From Acidiferrimicrobium sp. IK (GTDB lineage: Bacteria > Actinomycetota > Acidimicrobiia > Acidimicrobiales > Palsa-688): a DNA stretch of 64,000 bases. The notes beneath the pieces are model-generated. The model saw nothing but the letters and a program-made list of their open reading frames with translations, was not told where the DNA came from and searched no databases. Of this stretch, positions 54,665-62,912 are shown piece after piece. The DNA lies in contig NZ_JAIMCB010000004.1 in the NCBI RefSeq assembly GCF_025499425.1, positions 248,001 to 312,000 on the forward strand. The letters are read 5' to 3'. The position numbers were made by a program, and so were the translations under genes. How positions within the stretch are numbered: the first letter of the stretch is position 1; the number at the start of each line of letters is the position of its first letter.

Positions 54665-55057
54665 CTAGCGCACCTCGGCCCGCCGGGTGTGATATGTGTC
54701 ACGCCTTGCGGACTGCGCCGACGCCGGCCGCCGGGCCGAGGGCCGCGGCCCGCGGCTGGGTGGCGGCGGTCGGCGGCGGTCGGCGCTCGGGCGGTGCCCG
54801 GCGAAACGGACGACCGCGAGGAGCGCAAAGAGAACCACGACGACCTCGGCGACGGCGCGGACCCGCCAGCCGGCGGCAGCCCCGACCGCCTCGACCGCGC
54901 CGGCCGCGGCCAGCGGCAGCCCCCACCAGCGGGGCCGGCGGGCCCGGAACCCGAACACCGCGACCATCGCCCCGGCGACGAAGAAGACCAACGGCCCGAG
55001 GCCGAGGGCGATGGCGCAGAACAGGGCGACCACGGCGGCGACGATGTAGAAGATCAC
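54665..55057 (-). CDS. Small multi-pass membrane protein, unknown
   Basis: About 130 residues. Three hydrophobic segments are clear: VIFYIVAAVVALFCAIALGL, GPLVFFVAGAMVAVFGFRA and a VVVLFALLAVVRF helix after a WRVRAVAE turn. The C-terminal 45 residues are Pro/Arg-rich and probably cytosolic. I do not recognise a family. GTG 55057 starts directly at the first helix; the frame is open further upstream but without protein-like character. Confidence 0.6.
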   Translation of the reverse strand: MIFYIVAAVVALFCAIALGLGPLVFFVAGAMVAVFGFRARRPRWWGLPLAAAGAVEAVGAAAGWRVRAVAEVVVVLFALLAVVRFAGHRPSADRRRPPPPSRGPRPSARRPASAQSARRDTYHTRRAEVR

Positions 55058-55184
55058 GGGATGTAGAGGCTCACGGCGTGCGGGTCCGGTCCGGGAGGCG
55101 GCTGGGGCCAGGGGCTGGGTGGATGGACCATACCTTCCCGGTCCGGGTAGAGCCTTGGATGCCGCACCACCGAACGGAGATCCA

Positions 55185-56573
55185 GTGCCCTTGCACCGCC
55201 CCGCCAAGCCCAGTTCCGACGTACTCACCCTGCACCCGCTCTACAGCGGCCGGGCGGGCACCACCTCCATCCCCGCGTACCGGATGCCCGACGGGGAGAT
55301 GGACCCCGACGCCGCCGACCGGCTGATCCGCGACGAGCTGCTCCTCGACGGCAGCTCCCGCCTCAACCTGGCGACGTTCGTGACCACCTGGATGGAGCCC
55401 ACCGCGGCGAGGCTGATGGCCGACACCGCCGACAAGAACATGATCGACCGCGACGAGTATCCCCAGACCGCGGAGCTCGAAAGCCGCTGCGTGCACATGC
55501 TGGCCCGCCTCTGGCACGTCCCGACCCAGCAGGCGGTGGGCTGCTCGACGACGGGATCCTCAGAAGCGGCGATGCTCGGCGGGATGGCCCTCAAGTGGCG
55601 GTGGCGGGCCCGCCGGCGCGCCGCGGGCGCCGACACCGACAAGCCCAACTTGGTGATGGGCACCAACGTCCAGGTGTGCTGGGAGAAGTTCTGTCGGTAC
55701 TGGGACGTCGAGCCGCGCTACGTACCGATGGCCCCGGGCCGTCTCCACCTCACCGCGGAGGAGGCGGTCGCCCGCTGCGACGAGAACACCATCGGCGTCG
55801 TGGCCATCCTGGGCTCTACCCAGGACGGCAGCTACGAGCCGGTGGCGGGGATCGCGGCAGCCTTGGACCGGTTGGCCGCCAGCGGCGGCCCCGACGTTCC
55901 GATCCACGTGGACGCGGCATCCGGCGGGTTCATCGCCCCGTTCATCGACCAGGACCTCGAATGGGACTTCCGCCTGGCGCGGGTGGCGTCGATCAACGCC
56001 TCCGGGCACAAGTACGGGCTGGTCTACCCGGGCGTCGGCTGGATCCTCTGGAGAGACCAGGAGGACCTGCCCGAGGACCTGGTGTTCAGGGTCAACTACC
56101 TCGGTGGCAGCATGCCGACGTTCGCCCTCAACTTCTCCCGGCCTGGTGCGGAGGTCGTTGCGCAGTACTACCAGTTCATAAGGCTCGGCTTCGACGGCTA
56201 CCGCCGGGTGCAGGCCGCCTGCCGTTCCGTGGCCCGCCACCTCTCCCACGAGGTCGGCGCCCTGGGACCCTTCGAGCTGCTGAGCGACGGGAGCGAGCTG
56301 CCGGTGTTCGCCTTCACCTTGAAGGACGACGCCGGCCACTACAGCGTCTTCGACGTGTCCGACGGCCTCCGCCGGCGGGGCTGGCAGGTCCCGGCCTACA
56401 CCTTCCCCGCCGACCTCACCGACGTGGCGGTGCTTCGCATCGTCGTGCGCAACGGCTTCAGCCGGGACCTGGCCGATCACCTCCTCTCGGATTTGCGCGG
56501 GGTGGTCGCCCGCCTCTCCAAGCTGTCCGCGCCGCTACCCCAGGAGGAGGACCACGAGGGGTTCCACCACTAG
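55185..56573 (+). CDS. gadB: Glutamate decarboxylase
   Basis: A 462-residue PLP enzyme that makes GABA from glutamate and consumes a proton. The PLP lysine is Lys276 in NASGHKYG, at the same number as in E. coli GadB. HVDAASGGFIAPFIDQDLEWDF supplies the cofactor Asp, and the N-terminal segment MPDGEMDPDAADRLIRDELL is typical. GGAG precedes GTG 55185. No glutamate/GABA antiporter is nearby. The next gene, convergent, is an aldehyde dehydrogenase. Confidence 0.96.
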   Translation: MPLHRPAKPSSDVLTLHPLYSGRAGTTSIPAYRMPDGEMDPDAADRLIRDELLLDGSSRLNLATFVTTWMEPTAARLMADTADKNMIDRDEYPQTAELESRCVHMLARLWHVPTQQAVGCSTTGSSEAAMLGGMALKWRWRARRRAAGADTDKPNLVMGTNVQVCWEKFCRYWDVEPRYVPMAPGRLHLTAEEAVARCDENTIGVVAILGSTQDGSYEPVAGIAAALDRLAASGGPDVPIHVDAASGGFIAPFIDQDLEWDFRLARVASINASGHKYGLVYPGVGWILWRDQEDLPEDLVFRVNYLGGSMPTFALNFSRPGAEVVAQYYQFIRLGFDGYRRVQAACRSVARHLSHEVGALGPFELLSDGSELPVFAFTLKDDAGHYSVFDVSDGLRRRGWQVPAYTFPADLTDVAVLRIVVRNGFSRDLADHLLSDLRGVVARLSKLSAPLPQEEDHEGFHH

Positions 56574-56581
56574 GGCGCTTG

Positions 56582-58144
56582 CTAGCGCGGCGGGTAGAGG
56601 GAGTAGTCCGGGAAGTTGCCGAACAGCCGCTCGTCGGGCCCGTCGGGCCCGTAGGTCACCGCGTCCACGAGAAGGTCGCCGCCCACGAACGCCCCCTTCC
56701 ACGAAGCGCCGAGACCGCCGAACACCTCCTCGCGGTCACCCCTGCTGCGCGGCCGGTTGACGCCGACCTTGAACGACTGCAGCTGCTCGCCGACTCGCGC
56801 CGCGAACGCCTCGTCGTCGGTGGCCAGCGACCCGACGAGGGAGCCGTTGGAGGCGTTCATGGCCGCCAGCAGCTCCGCCTCGGTGTCGACGACGACGACC
56901 GAGTCGAGCGGCCCGAACGGCTCGGCGTGGTGCATCGACCAGTTGGCGGGGGGCGCCAACACGCACGCTGGAGCGGCGTAGGCGGCGGTGTCCATCGCGT
57001 CGAGGAACGACCCCTCACCGACGGAGCGGTGCGCCAGCGGTATGCCCCCGCCGCGGATCGCCTCATCGAAGGCCGCGCCCAGCTCGGCGGCCTTGGTGGC
57101 GTGGATGACCGGCCCGAAGTCCAGCTCGGGGAAGGCGGAGTCCGCCGTGTCGACGGCGAGGGGATGACCGAAGCGAATGCCGGCCACGACCGGCAGGTAC
57201 ATCTCGAGGAACGCCGGGAACAAGCGGCGCTGCACCACGTAGCGGGGGTAGGCCGTGCAACGCTGCTTGGCGTACTCGAAGCCCTTGCGCAGGTGCTGGG
57301 CCAGCAGGGCCCACTGCGAGAAGTCCCAGATACCCCAGCAGTTGAGGCCCTCCTGCTCGACCATGTGGCGCCGCCCGGTGTCCGCCAAGGAGATCGCGAC
57401 CTGCCGGCCGTTGGCCCGACCCCCGACGAACGCCAACGCGCCGAGGCCCTCGCTTCGCACGAGGACCTCACCGAGCTGGCTGCCGACCCCGGAGATCAGC
57501 GTGACTGGCAGGCCGGCCCGGCGCATCAGGGCGTGGGCCAAGGTGAGGCAGTGGAACCCGCCTTGCGACGGCGTCTTGGCGACTACCGCATTGCCGGCCA
57601 GGAGTTGCACCAGCTCGCCGTGGACCTGCACGCTCATCGGGTAGTTCCACGAGGCGATGTTGGACACCGGCCCAGGCAGCGGTCGGCGTTCGGCGTCGGT
57701 GCCCACCCGCAGCTGGCGCTCGATCTCCCCGACGTACCACCGGGCGCCGTCCAAGCAGCGGTCGACGTCGGCGACCGCCAGCCGCCACGGTTTGCCGATC
57801 TCCCACACCAACAGCAGCGCGAGCAGGTCGCGGTGCTCGGTCAGGGCGTCCACCGCGTCGGTCACCCGGCTGCGCCGCTCGTCGAGGTCCACCGTCGCCC
57901 ACTCGGAATGCTCCTTCAGCGCGAACGCCACCGCCTCCTCGGCCTGGGCGTATGAAAGCCGGGGGGGTCCGGGGATGGGGCTGCCGTCGACCGGGGTGAC
58001 GTGATCGCCGGGGGCCCCGAGGCGCCGCCACTCGCCGCCCGACAGGTTGCGCAGGCGGTCGGAGTCGAACGCCTCGGGAGCGGCCGCCACGCAGCGGGCG
58101 TAGGTCTCCCACCACGACGTCCCCGGCTTCAGTAGTCGTCCCAT
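56582..58144 (-). CDS. Aldehyde dehydrogenase family protein, divergent
   Basis: A 520-residue NAD(P)-dependent aldehyde dehydrogenase. The catalytic Cys296 is in AKQRCTAYPRY; the general-base Glu region reads MVEQEGLNCWG instead of the usual LELGGKN. The substrate-binding PVSNIASWNYPMSVQ and EPFGPLDSVVVV are recognisable. The chain belongs to an outlying ALDH branch. AGGAG lies 8 nt before ATG 58144. Proximity to gadB suggests succinate semialdehyde, but no GABA aminotransferase is present, so this is a guess. Confidence 0.83.
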   Translation of the reverse strand: MGRLLKPGTSWWETYARCVAAAPEAFDSDRLRNLSGGEWRRLGAPGDHVTPVDGSPIPGPPRLSYAQAEEAVAFALKEHSEWATVDLDERRSRVTDAVDALTEHRDLLALLLVWEIGKPWRLAVADVDRCLDGARWYVGEIERQLRVGTDAERRPLPGPVSNIASWNYPMSVQVHGELVQLLAGNAVVAKTPSQGGFHCLTLAHALMRRAGLPVTLISGVGSQLGEVLVRSEGLGALAFVGGRANGRQVAISLADTGRRHMVEQEGLNCWGIWDFSQWALLAQHLRKGFEYAKQRCTAYPRYVVQRRLFPAFLEMYLPVVAGIRFGHPLAVDTADSAFPELDFGPVIHATKAAELGAAFDEAIRGGGIPLAHRSVGEGSFLDAMDTAAYAAPACVLAPPANWSMHHAEPFGPLDSVVVVDTEAELLAAMNASNGSLVGSLATDDEAFAARVGEQLQSFKVGVNRPRSRGDREEVFGGLGASWKGAFVGGDLLVDAVTYGPDGPDERLFGNFPDYSLYPPR

Positions 58145-58221
58145 CTCGTTCTCCTCGCCCCTCCGGCAACCGCAGCTGCTCCCAGCTCCGCGTCCCAGAC
58201 GCTAGACCGTAAAGTGCGCCG

Positions 58222-58734
58222 ATGGTCGAGCCCAACGCCGCCCGCCTATCCGCCTCGCCGATCGAGCAGGCCGAGTTCCGCTCCGTGCTCGGGCACTTCG
58301 CCAGCGGCGTCGGGATCGTCACCGGGATCTCCGAGGGAGCGCCGGCCGGTTTCGCGTGCCAGTCGTTCTTCTCCCTGTCGCTCGACCCGCCGCTGGTGGC
58401 GATGGCCCCGTCGAGAACCTCGACGAGCTGGCCGGGCATCCAGGCCTCGGGAGCGTTCTGCGTGAACGTATTGAACGCCGAGCAAGAAGCCCTCTGCCGG
58501 GTGTTCGCTCGCCCCGGGGCCGGGACCGACAAGTTCGAGGGGATCGGCTGGACCCCGGCGCCGACCGGTTCGCCCCGCCTTCACGAAGTCTTGGCATGGG
58601 TCGACTGCCGGGTAGAGGCCGTCCACGACGGCGGCGACCACTTCCTGGTGATCGGCGCGGTCGCCGGGATGGGCTCCAGCGCCGGGGAGCCCCTGGTCTT
58701 CTACCGGGGCGGTTTCGGCGGTTTCGTCGCCTGA
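58222..58734 (+). CDS. Flavin reductase family protein
   Basis: A 170-residue FMN-binding split-barrel protein. FRSVLGHFASGVGIVTG, FACQSFFSLSLDPPLVAMAP and FCVNVLNAEQ are the family segments, with HFLVIGAVAGM near the end. Such proteins supply reduced flavin to a partner monooxygenase. No partner is adjacent. A CCCCC-GGAC-GGGGG hairpin follows the stop. Confidence 0.9.
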   Translation: MVEPNAARLSASPIEQAEFRSVLGHFASGVGIVTGISEGAPAGFACQSFFSLSLDPPLVAMAPSRTSTSWPGIQASGAFCVNVLNAEQEALCRVFARPGAGTDKFEGIGWTPAPTGSPRLHEVLAWVDCRVEAVHDGGDHFLVIGAVAGMGSSAGEPLVFYRGGFGGFVA

Positions 58735-58802
58735 GCGACCCCCGGACGGGGGATGCGCAGGTGTAGGGCCCGCGCTGCGCTAGCGTAGAGCTGTCGGCAC
58801 GG

Positions 58803-58914
58803 CCACACGGATGTGTGGGAATGGATCGGTCCGACAAGCGGTTTAAGGGCGTAGGGGAGCTGGGTGCCTAAAAGGCGCCTCAGCGGGATGCCACCGGCTC
58901 GGTGGCTGTCCCGA
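58803..58914 (+). other. Structured leader with three hairpins upstream of the SNF2 helicase
   Basis: Three strong stems occur in a row. CCACAC (58803-58808) pairs with GTGTGG (58813-58818). GCTGGGTGCC (58859-58868) pairs with GGCGCCTCAGC (58874-58884) around TAAAA, with one wobble and one bulge. GCCACCG (58890-58896) pairs with CGGTGGC (58900-58906), enclosed by GGGA/TCCC. The third stem contains the GTG at 58902. I could not match it to a riboswitch class I know. Confidence 0.45.
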
Positions 58915-61900
58915 GGCTCGACGCCGGCAGCGGTTGGCCGCCGGCATGCAAAACGAAGTGGAGCAGAGCACTGGACCGGATCACCCTGGAGGCAGCGGTC
59001 GTCGCAGAGGCGACCGGCTACGCGTCGCCCGTTGAGCTGGCCGCCCTAGAGGCGGCGCCGCTGGCGTGGATCGGCACGTTGCGCCGCCTCCTTCTCGAGA
59101 CTGATGAGGCCCTCACCAGCGCGGCGCGCCTGGCGGGGGAGGAGCGCGACCAGGTCCTGGCTGACCTCGGGGCGGAGCGCCGGGCCCTGGCCAGCGCGCT
59201 CGTACGCCTCACCGGGGAGGAGCCCGACGCTCCCGCAGTCCGCCTGGCGCCGGCCCCTCCGGCGGCCGAACCGGTCGCCGAGGCGCCGGCCCCGCCGCGC
59301 CTGCAAGCGTCGTGGGCCGACGGCCGGGTGGTGGTCTGGGCGGCCGGGCGCGGCAGCGCGCCGCTGCCCGCCGACGAGCTAGAAGCGATGCTCAAGGAGG
59401 CCGACGCCGGGGGCATCGGGTGGGAGCACCACGCCCCAGTCGCTCTACCGAGCGGCCAACGCGCCGACGCCCGCTCCGCGGCGTTGGCGCACACCCTCGG
59501 CTGGCTGGTCGGAGTCGGCGCCGGGCAGGTCGGAAGCCCCGATGCCGAGGCGCCGATCGGCACCAGCCTGGCGTGGATGGGCGAGATCGCGGTCTGGGGC
59601 ACCGAGCTGGTGGCGTCGGGGCGGATGGTGCCGGTCCTGCGGGGCAGCACCGGCACGAGCGGTCCCCGTCCCGGCCCGGCCCGACACCGGGTCCGGTGGG
59701 TTCCCGCGCTGGTCGCTCGGGACCGCCTGGCGGACCTGGTGAGCCGCATGCCCGGCGCCGTGGTGGCCCTGCAGGCCTCGCCGCAGCCAGAGGGGGTGTG
59801 CCGCTCGATCCTGAGCGCAGTGGTGGACGCCGTCTCCCGGGCCGGCGCCGACCGGCTCGTGGCGCCGGCCACCGTGGCCCAGGCCTCGACGCGAGTCGAG
59901 ATCTCCGAGGCGGTCCTCTCCGGGCTCGACGGGCGGCCCTTCAGCGCCGAGGCCGAGCCTGCCGCCCGGGTCGCCGAGGACCTCAAGCGGTGGGCCGCGC
60001 CGGTTACCGTCGGCACCAAGATCGGCCTGACCGTCCGCCTCGACCAGCCCGCCGCCGACGGCGGATGGCTGCTGCGAGTCGACGCGACCGGCGTGGACAA
60101 AGGCCCGCTGCCCGTCGAACACGCCCTGGTCGTCGCCTCGGGCACCAAATCCCAACAGGTCGAGGCCCAGCTGCGCCGCCTCGAGCGGCTGCTACCGGTG
60201 CTGCGCCGGCCGAGCACCAGGCGCGGCCAGGTCATACTCGACGCGGACGAGGCCGGTGAGCTGATGTTCGACCTCGGGCCCATGGTGGCCGCCGCCGGGT
60301 TCGACGTGTACCTGCCGATGGTGTCGCGCCGTAAGCCGTCACCCCAGCTGCGCCTGTTCGCGGAGGCCATGGGAGGGCAATCGCAGGTCGGGGTGGCTCA
60401 GCTCTCCAACGTCCGCTGGTCGGTGTTCTTCGACGACTTGGAGCTCGACGCGGCGGCGATCGCCAAGCTGGCCAGCGAGGCCCGACCCCTGGTCCAGGTC
60501 AAGGGTCGGTGGGTTCACATCGACCGGACCGACCTCGCGGCGGCGGCCGCCGCCCTGGCCGAGCGGGCCGGGATCACCCAGCTGTCGGGGGCCGCGCTGC
60601 TGCGCCACGCCGTCGGACTCGAAGGCCACGCCCTCGGCGGGTCGGTGCGCGTCGATGGTCACGGCTGGGCCGTCGACATCGTGCAGGGCGCGACCACCAA
60701 CCCGCCCGCCCCGCTGCAGCCGCCGACGGGGTTCAAAGGTCAGCTGCGTCACTACCAGGCGGAGGCCGCCGGCTGGCTCGGGTTCCTCGACCGTGCCGGC
60801 CTCGGCGGGTGCCTGGCCATGGACATGGGTCTGGGCAAGACCCCGACCCTGCTCGCCCACCTCCTCGCCACCCGCGGCGACGGGCCTGCGCTGATCGTGT
60901 GCCCGCCGGCGGTGCTCAGCAACTGGGCCCGGGAAGCGGCCCGCTTCACCCCTGAGCTGTCGGTCGCATTGCACCACGGGCCGCGGCGGGCGGACGCCGA
61001 CGGGCTGGTCAAGCTGGCCGGCAACCACGACGTGGTCCTCACCACCTACGCCACCGCGGTGCGCGACATCGACGCGCTGGCCCGCGTCGAGTGGCGGCGG
61101 ATGGCCGTCGACGAGGCACAGGCCATCAAGAACCACACCAGCGACACCGCGCAAGCCCTGCGACGGGTCCCGGCCCGCAGTCGCCTGGCTCTCACCGGGA
61201 CGCCGGTCGAGAACGGCCTCGGCGACTTGTGGGCCATCCTCGACTTCACCAACCCCGGGCTGGTCGGCGGCCGCACCTCGTTCATAGAGCACCTGTCGCG
61301 AACCGGCGAGGGCCGCGCCGGCGCCGAGGAGGGAGCCCTCCGGGCGCTCAACGGGTTGCTGGTGTTCCGCCGCACCAAGATCGAACCGGAGATCGCCGCG
61401 GAGCTTCCCGACAAGGTCGACAAGCTCGACTCGTGCGGAATGACCGCCGAACAGGTCGGCCTGTACCAGGCGGTGCTCGACCGGCTGCTGGCCGACGAGC
61501 TCGACGAGGACGCGACCAGGCGCAAGGGTCAGGTGCTGGCCGCCATCACCGCCCTCAAGCAGATCTGCGATCATCCCTCCGCCTACCTGGGGGAGGAAGA
61601 CACGATCACCACCCTCCACGGCCGGTCCGGGAAGCTGACCCGTCTCGACGAGATAGTCGACGACGTGTTCGCGGCCGGTGAGCGGGTGCTGATCTTCACC
61701 CACTTCGCCCGGTGGGGGGAGAAGCTCGCCACCTACCTGACCGAGCGCACCGGCATCCACGTCGGCTGCTACCACGGCGGCCTGTCGCGCACGGTGCGCG
61801 ACGAGCTGGTCGCGGAGTTCCAGCGGGGCAAGGGTCCCGGAGCGCTGGTCCTGTCGATCAAGGCCGGCGGTTCGGGACTCAACCTGACCGCCGCCCGCCA

Positions 61901-62201
61901 CGTGGTGCTCTATGACCGCTGGTGGAACCCGGCGGTCGAGGACCAGGCCCGGGACCGGGCGTGGCGCATCGGCCAGACCAGCACCGTCGTCTCCCATCGC
62001 CTGGTCTGCCCGGGCACGGTGGACGAGAGGGTCGAGGAGATCGTCGCCGGCAAGCGGGAGGTGGCGGGCATGGTGCTGCCGGCCCGCAGCTCCCTGGGTG
62101 ATCTCGACGCCGCCCAGCTGCGCGCCGCGCTGGGCCTGGCGGTAGAGGAGGTCATCGAGGAGGAGCTACCGGCCTCGGACCCCGAAGAGGAGGCCGCGTG
62201 A
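58902..62201 (+). CDS. SNF2-family helicase (HepA/RapA-like) with bacterial SNF2-associated domain
   Basis: A protein of up to 1,099 residues. The N-terminal ~600 residues are the DUF3670-type region common in bacterial SNF2 proteins. The motor follows: motif I MDMGLGKT near 645, motif Ia ALIVCPPAVLSNW, motif II DEAQAIKNH near 737, motif III LTGTPVENGLGDLW, motif V LSIKAGGSGLNLTAA and motif VI QARDRAWRIGQT. It remodels protein-DNA or RNA-polymerase complexes using ATP. The start is uncertain: GTG 58902 lies inside a hairpin without a ribosome site, and CTG 58971 is the next plausible one. Confidence 0.9.
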   Translation: MAVPRLDAGSGWPPACKTKWSRALDRITLEAAVVAEATGYASPVELAALEAAPLAWIGTLRRLLLETDEALTSAARLAGEERDQVLADLGAERRALASALVRLTGEEPDAPAVRLAPAPPAAEPVAEAPAPPRLQASWADGRVVVWAAGRGSAPLPADELEAMLKEADAGGIGWEHHAPVALPSGQRADARSAALAHTLGWLVGVGAGQVGSPDAEAPIGTSLAWMGEIAVWGTELVASGRMVPVLRGSTGTSGPRPGPARHRVRWVPALVARDRLADLVSRMPGAVVALQASPQPEGVCRSILSAVVDAVSRAGADRLVAPATVAQASTRVEISEAVLSGLDGRPFSAEAEPAARVAEDLKRWAAPVTVGTKIGLTVRLDQPAADGGWLLRVDATGVDKGPLPVEHALVVASGTKSQQVEAQLRRLERLLPVLRRPSTRRGQVILDADEAGELMFDLGPMVAAAGFDVYLPMVSRRKPSPQLRLFAEAMGGQSQVGVAQLSNVRWSVFFDDLELDAAAIAKLASEARPLVQVKGRWVHIDRTDLAAAAAALAERAGITQLSGAALLRHAVGLEGHALGGSVRVDGHGWAVDIVQGATTNPPAPLQPPTGFKGQLRHYQAEAAGWLGFLDRAGLGGCLAMDMGLGKTPTLLAHLLATRGDGPALIVCPPAVLSNWAREAARFTPELSVALHHGPRRADADGLVKLAGNHDVVLTTYATAVRDIDALARVEWRRMAVDEAQAIKNHTSDTAQALRRVPARSRLALTGTPVENGLGDLWAILDFTNPGLVGGRTSFIEHLSRTGEGRAGAEEGALRALNGLLVFRRTKIEPEIAAELPDKVDKLDSCGMTAEQVGLYQAVLDRLLADELDEDATRRKGQVLAAITALKQICDHPSAYLGEEDTITTLHGRSGKLTRLDEIVDDVFAAGERVLIFTHFARWGEKLATYLTERTGIHVGCYHGGLSRTVRDELVAEFQRGKGPGALVLSIKAGGSGLNLTAARHVVLYDRWWNPAVEDQARDRAWRIGQTSTVVSHRLVCPGTVDERVEEIVAGKREVAGMVLPARSSLGDLDAAQLRAALGLAVEEVIEEELPASDPEEEAA

Positions 62202-62217
62202 TCGGGAGGAACGGCAG

Positions 62218-62478
62218 ATGAGCAAACGCAGGCGGCCTTCCGCCAGCAAGCGGGTCGCCGAGGCCAAGTTCTGGGGCCCCGACGAGCCTCCCGCGCCGGC
62301 CCAGACGGTGATCGACCCGACCCCTGACCCGGCGGCGATGATCCGCTCCCTCGGTGCGCCTCCGCTGGCCGTGGATGCCTCGGTCGCCGAGCGTCATCTC
62401 ACGGCCGTGTATGAGGAGGCGGTCCGCGCCGCCACCGCCTTGGCGGCGGCCAACGGCCTCCTCACCGGCCCGGAATAA
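62218..62478 (+). CDS. Small hypothetical protein downstream of SNF2 helicase
   Basis: An 86-residue protein, 16 nt after the helicase stop with GGGAGGAACGGCAG before the ATG. It starts with a basic stretch (MSKRRRPSASKRVAEAKFWG), has a Pro/Asp linker and ends in a helix (AERHLTAVYEEAVRAATALAAANGL). The basic N-terminus could bind nucleic acid. I do not recognise a family; position suggests a helicase partner. Confidence 0.75.
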   Translation: MSKRRRPSASKRVAEAKFWGPDEPPAPAQTVIDPTPDPAAMIRSLGAPPLAVDASVAERHLTAVYEEAVRAATALAAANGLLTGPE

Positions 62479-62580
62479 CCCGCAGCGGAGTGTCACGCCA
62501 CCCGGAGCAGCCCTCCACGCCGGAGTAACCCCCCCACACCGAGCGGTCCGGCGCAGCTCGGTCGCCCTGCGGGGCGGCGC

Positions 62581-62805
62581 TTACTTGTAGCGGTAGGTGA
62601 TCCGCCCCCGGGTGAGGTCGTAGGGGCTGATCTCGACTTGCACCTTGTCACCGGGGAGCACCCGGATGCGGTTCATCCGCATCTTGCCGGAGTTGTGGGC
62701 CAATACCTCGTGGCCGTTGGCCAGCTCGACTTTGAACATGGCGTTCTTCAGCGCCTCGCTCACCGTGCCCTCCAGCACGATTGCGTCTTCCTTCCCTTGG
62801 GGCAG
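62581..62805 (-). CDS. infA: Translation initiation factor IF-1 (probable CTG start)
   Basis: An essential S1/OB-fold factor that occupies the ribosomal A site during initiation. [40 protein letters not shown] and [15 protein letters not shown] cover the whole family. CTG 62805 gives 74 residues beginning M-P-Q-G-K-E-D, close to the usual 72-73, and has AGAGGAG about 5 nt upstream. ATG 62820 would add five residues, contains that ribosome site inside its coding sequence and has none of its own. The gene stands alone, not with rpmJ-rpsM. Confidence 0.9.
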   Translation of the reverse strand: MPQGKEDAIVLEGTVSEALKNAMFKVELANGHEVLAHNSGKMRMNRIRVLPGDKVQVEISPYDLTRGRITYRYK

Positions 62806-62821
62806 GACTGCTCCTCTCATT

Positions 62822-62844
62822 CGCGTCGGCGCGGCACCGACGCG
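62822..62844. promoter_or_regulatory. Inverted repeat before infA
   Basis: CGCGTCGG (62822-62829) and CCGACGCG (62837-62844) are perfect 8-bp arms around 7 nt. The hairpin would sit in the infA leader, about 20 nt before the CTG start. It may be an RNA regulatory element or an operator. Confidence 0.4.
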
Positions 62845-62912
62845 TCTATCAGTTTGGCTCATGAGGGGTGGCTTGCGCCATGATTCCGGCGGGGCCCGGG
62901 TAGCATTTCCAT

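Noticed and set aside
58803-58914. Known riboswitch (c-di-AMP, SAM-IV, cobalamin, Mg) in the helicase leader
   Set aside because: The stems are real, but none of the conserved core sequences I know for these classes is present.
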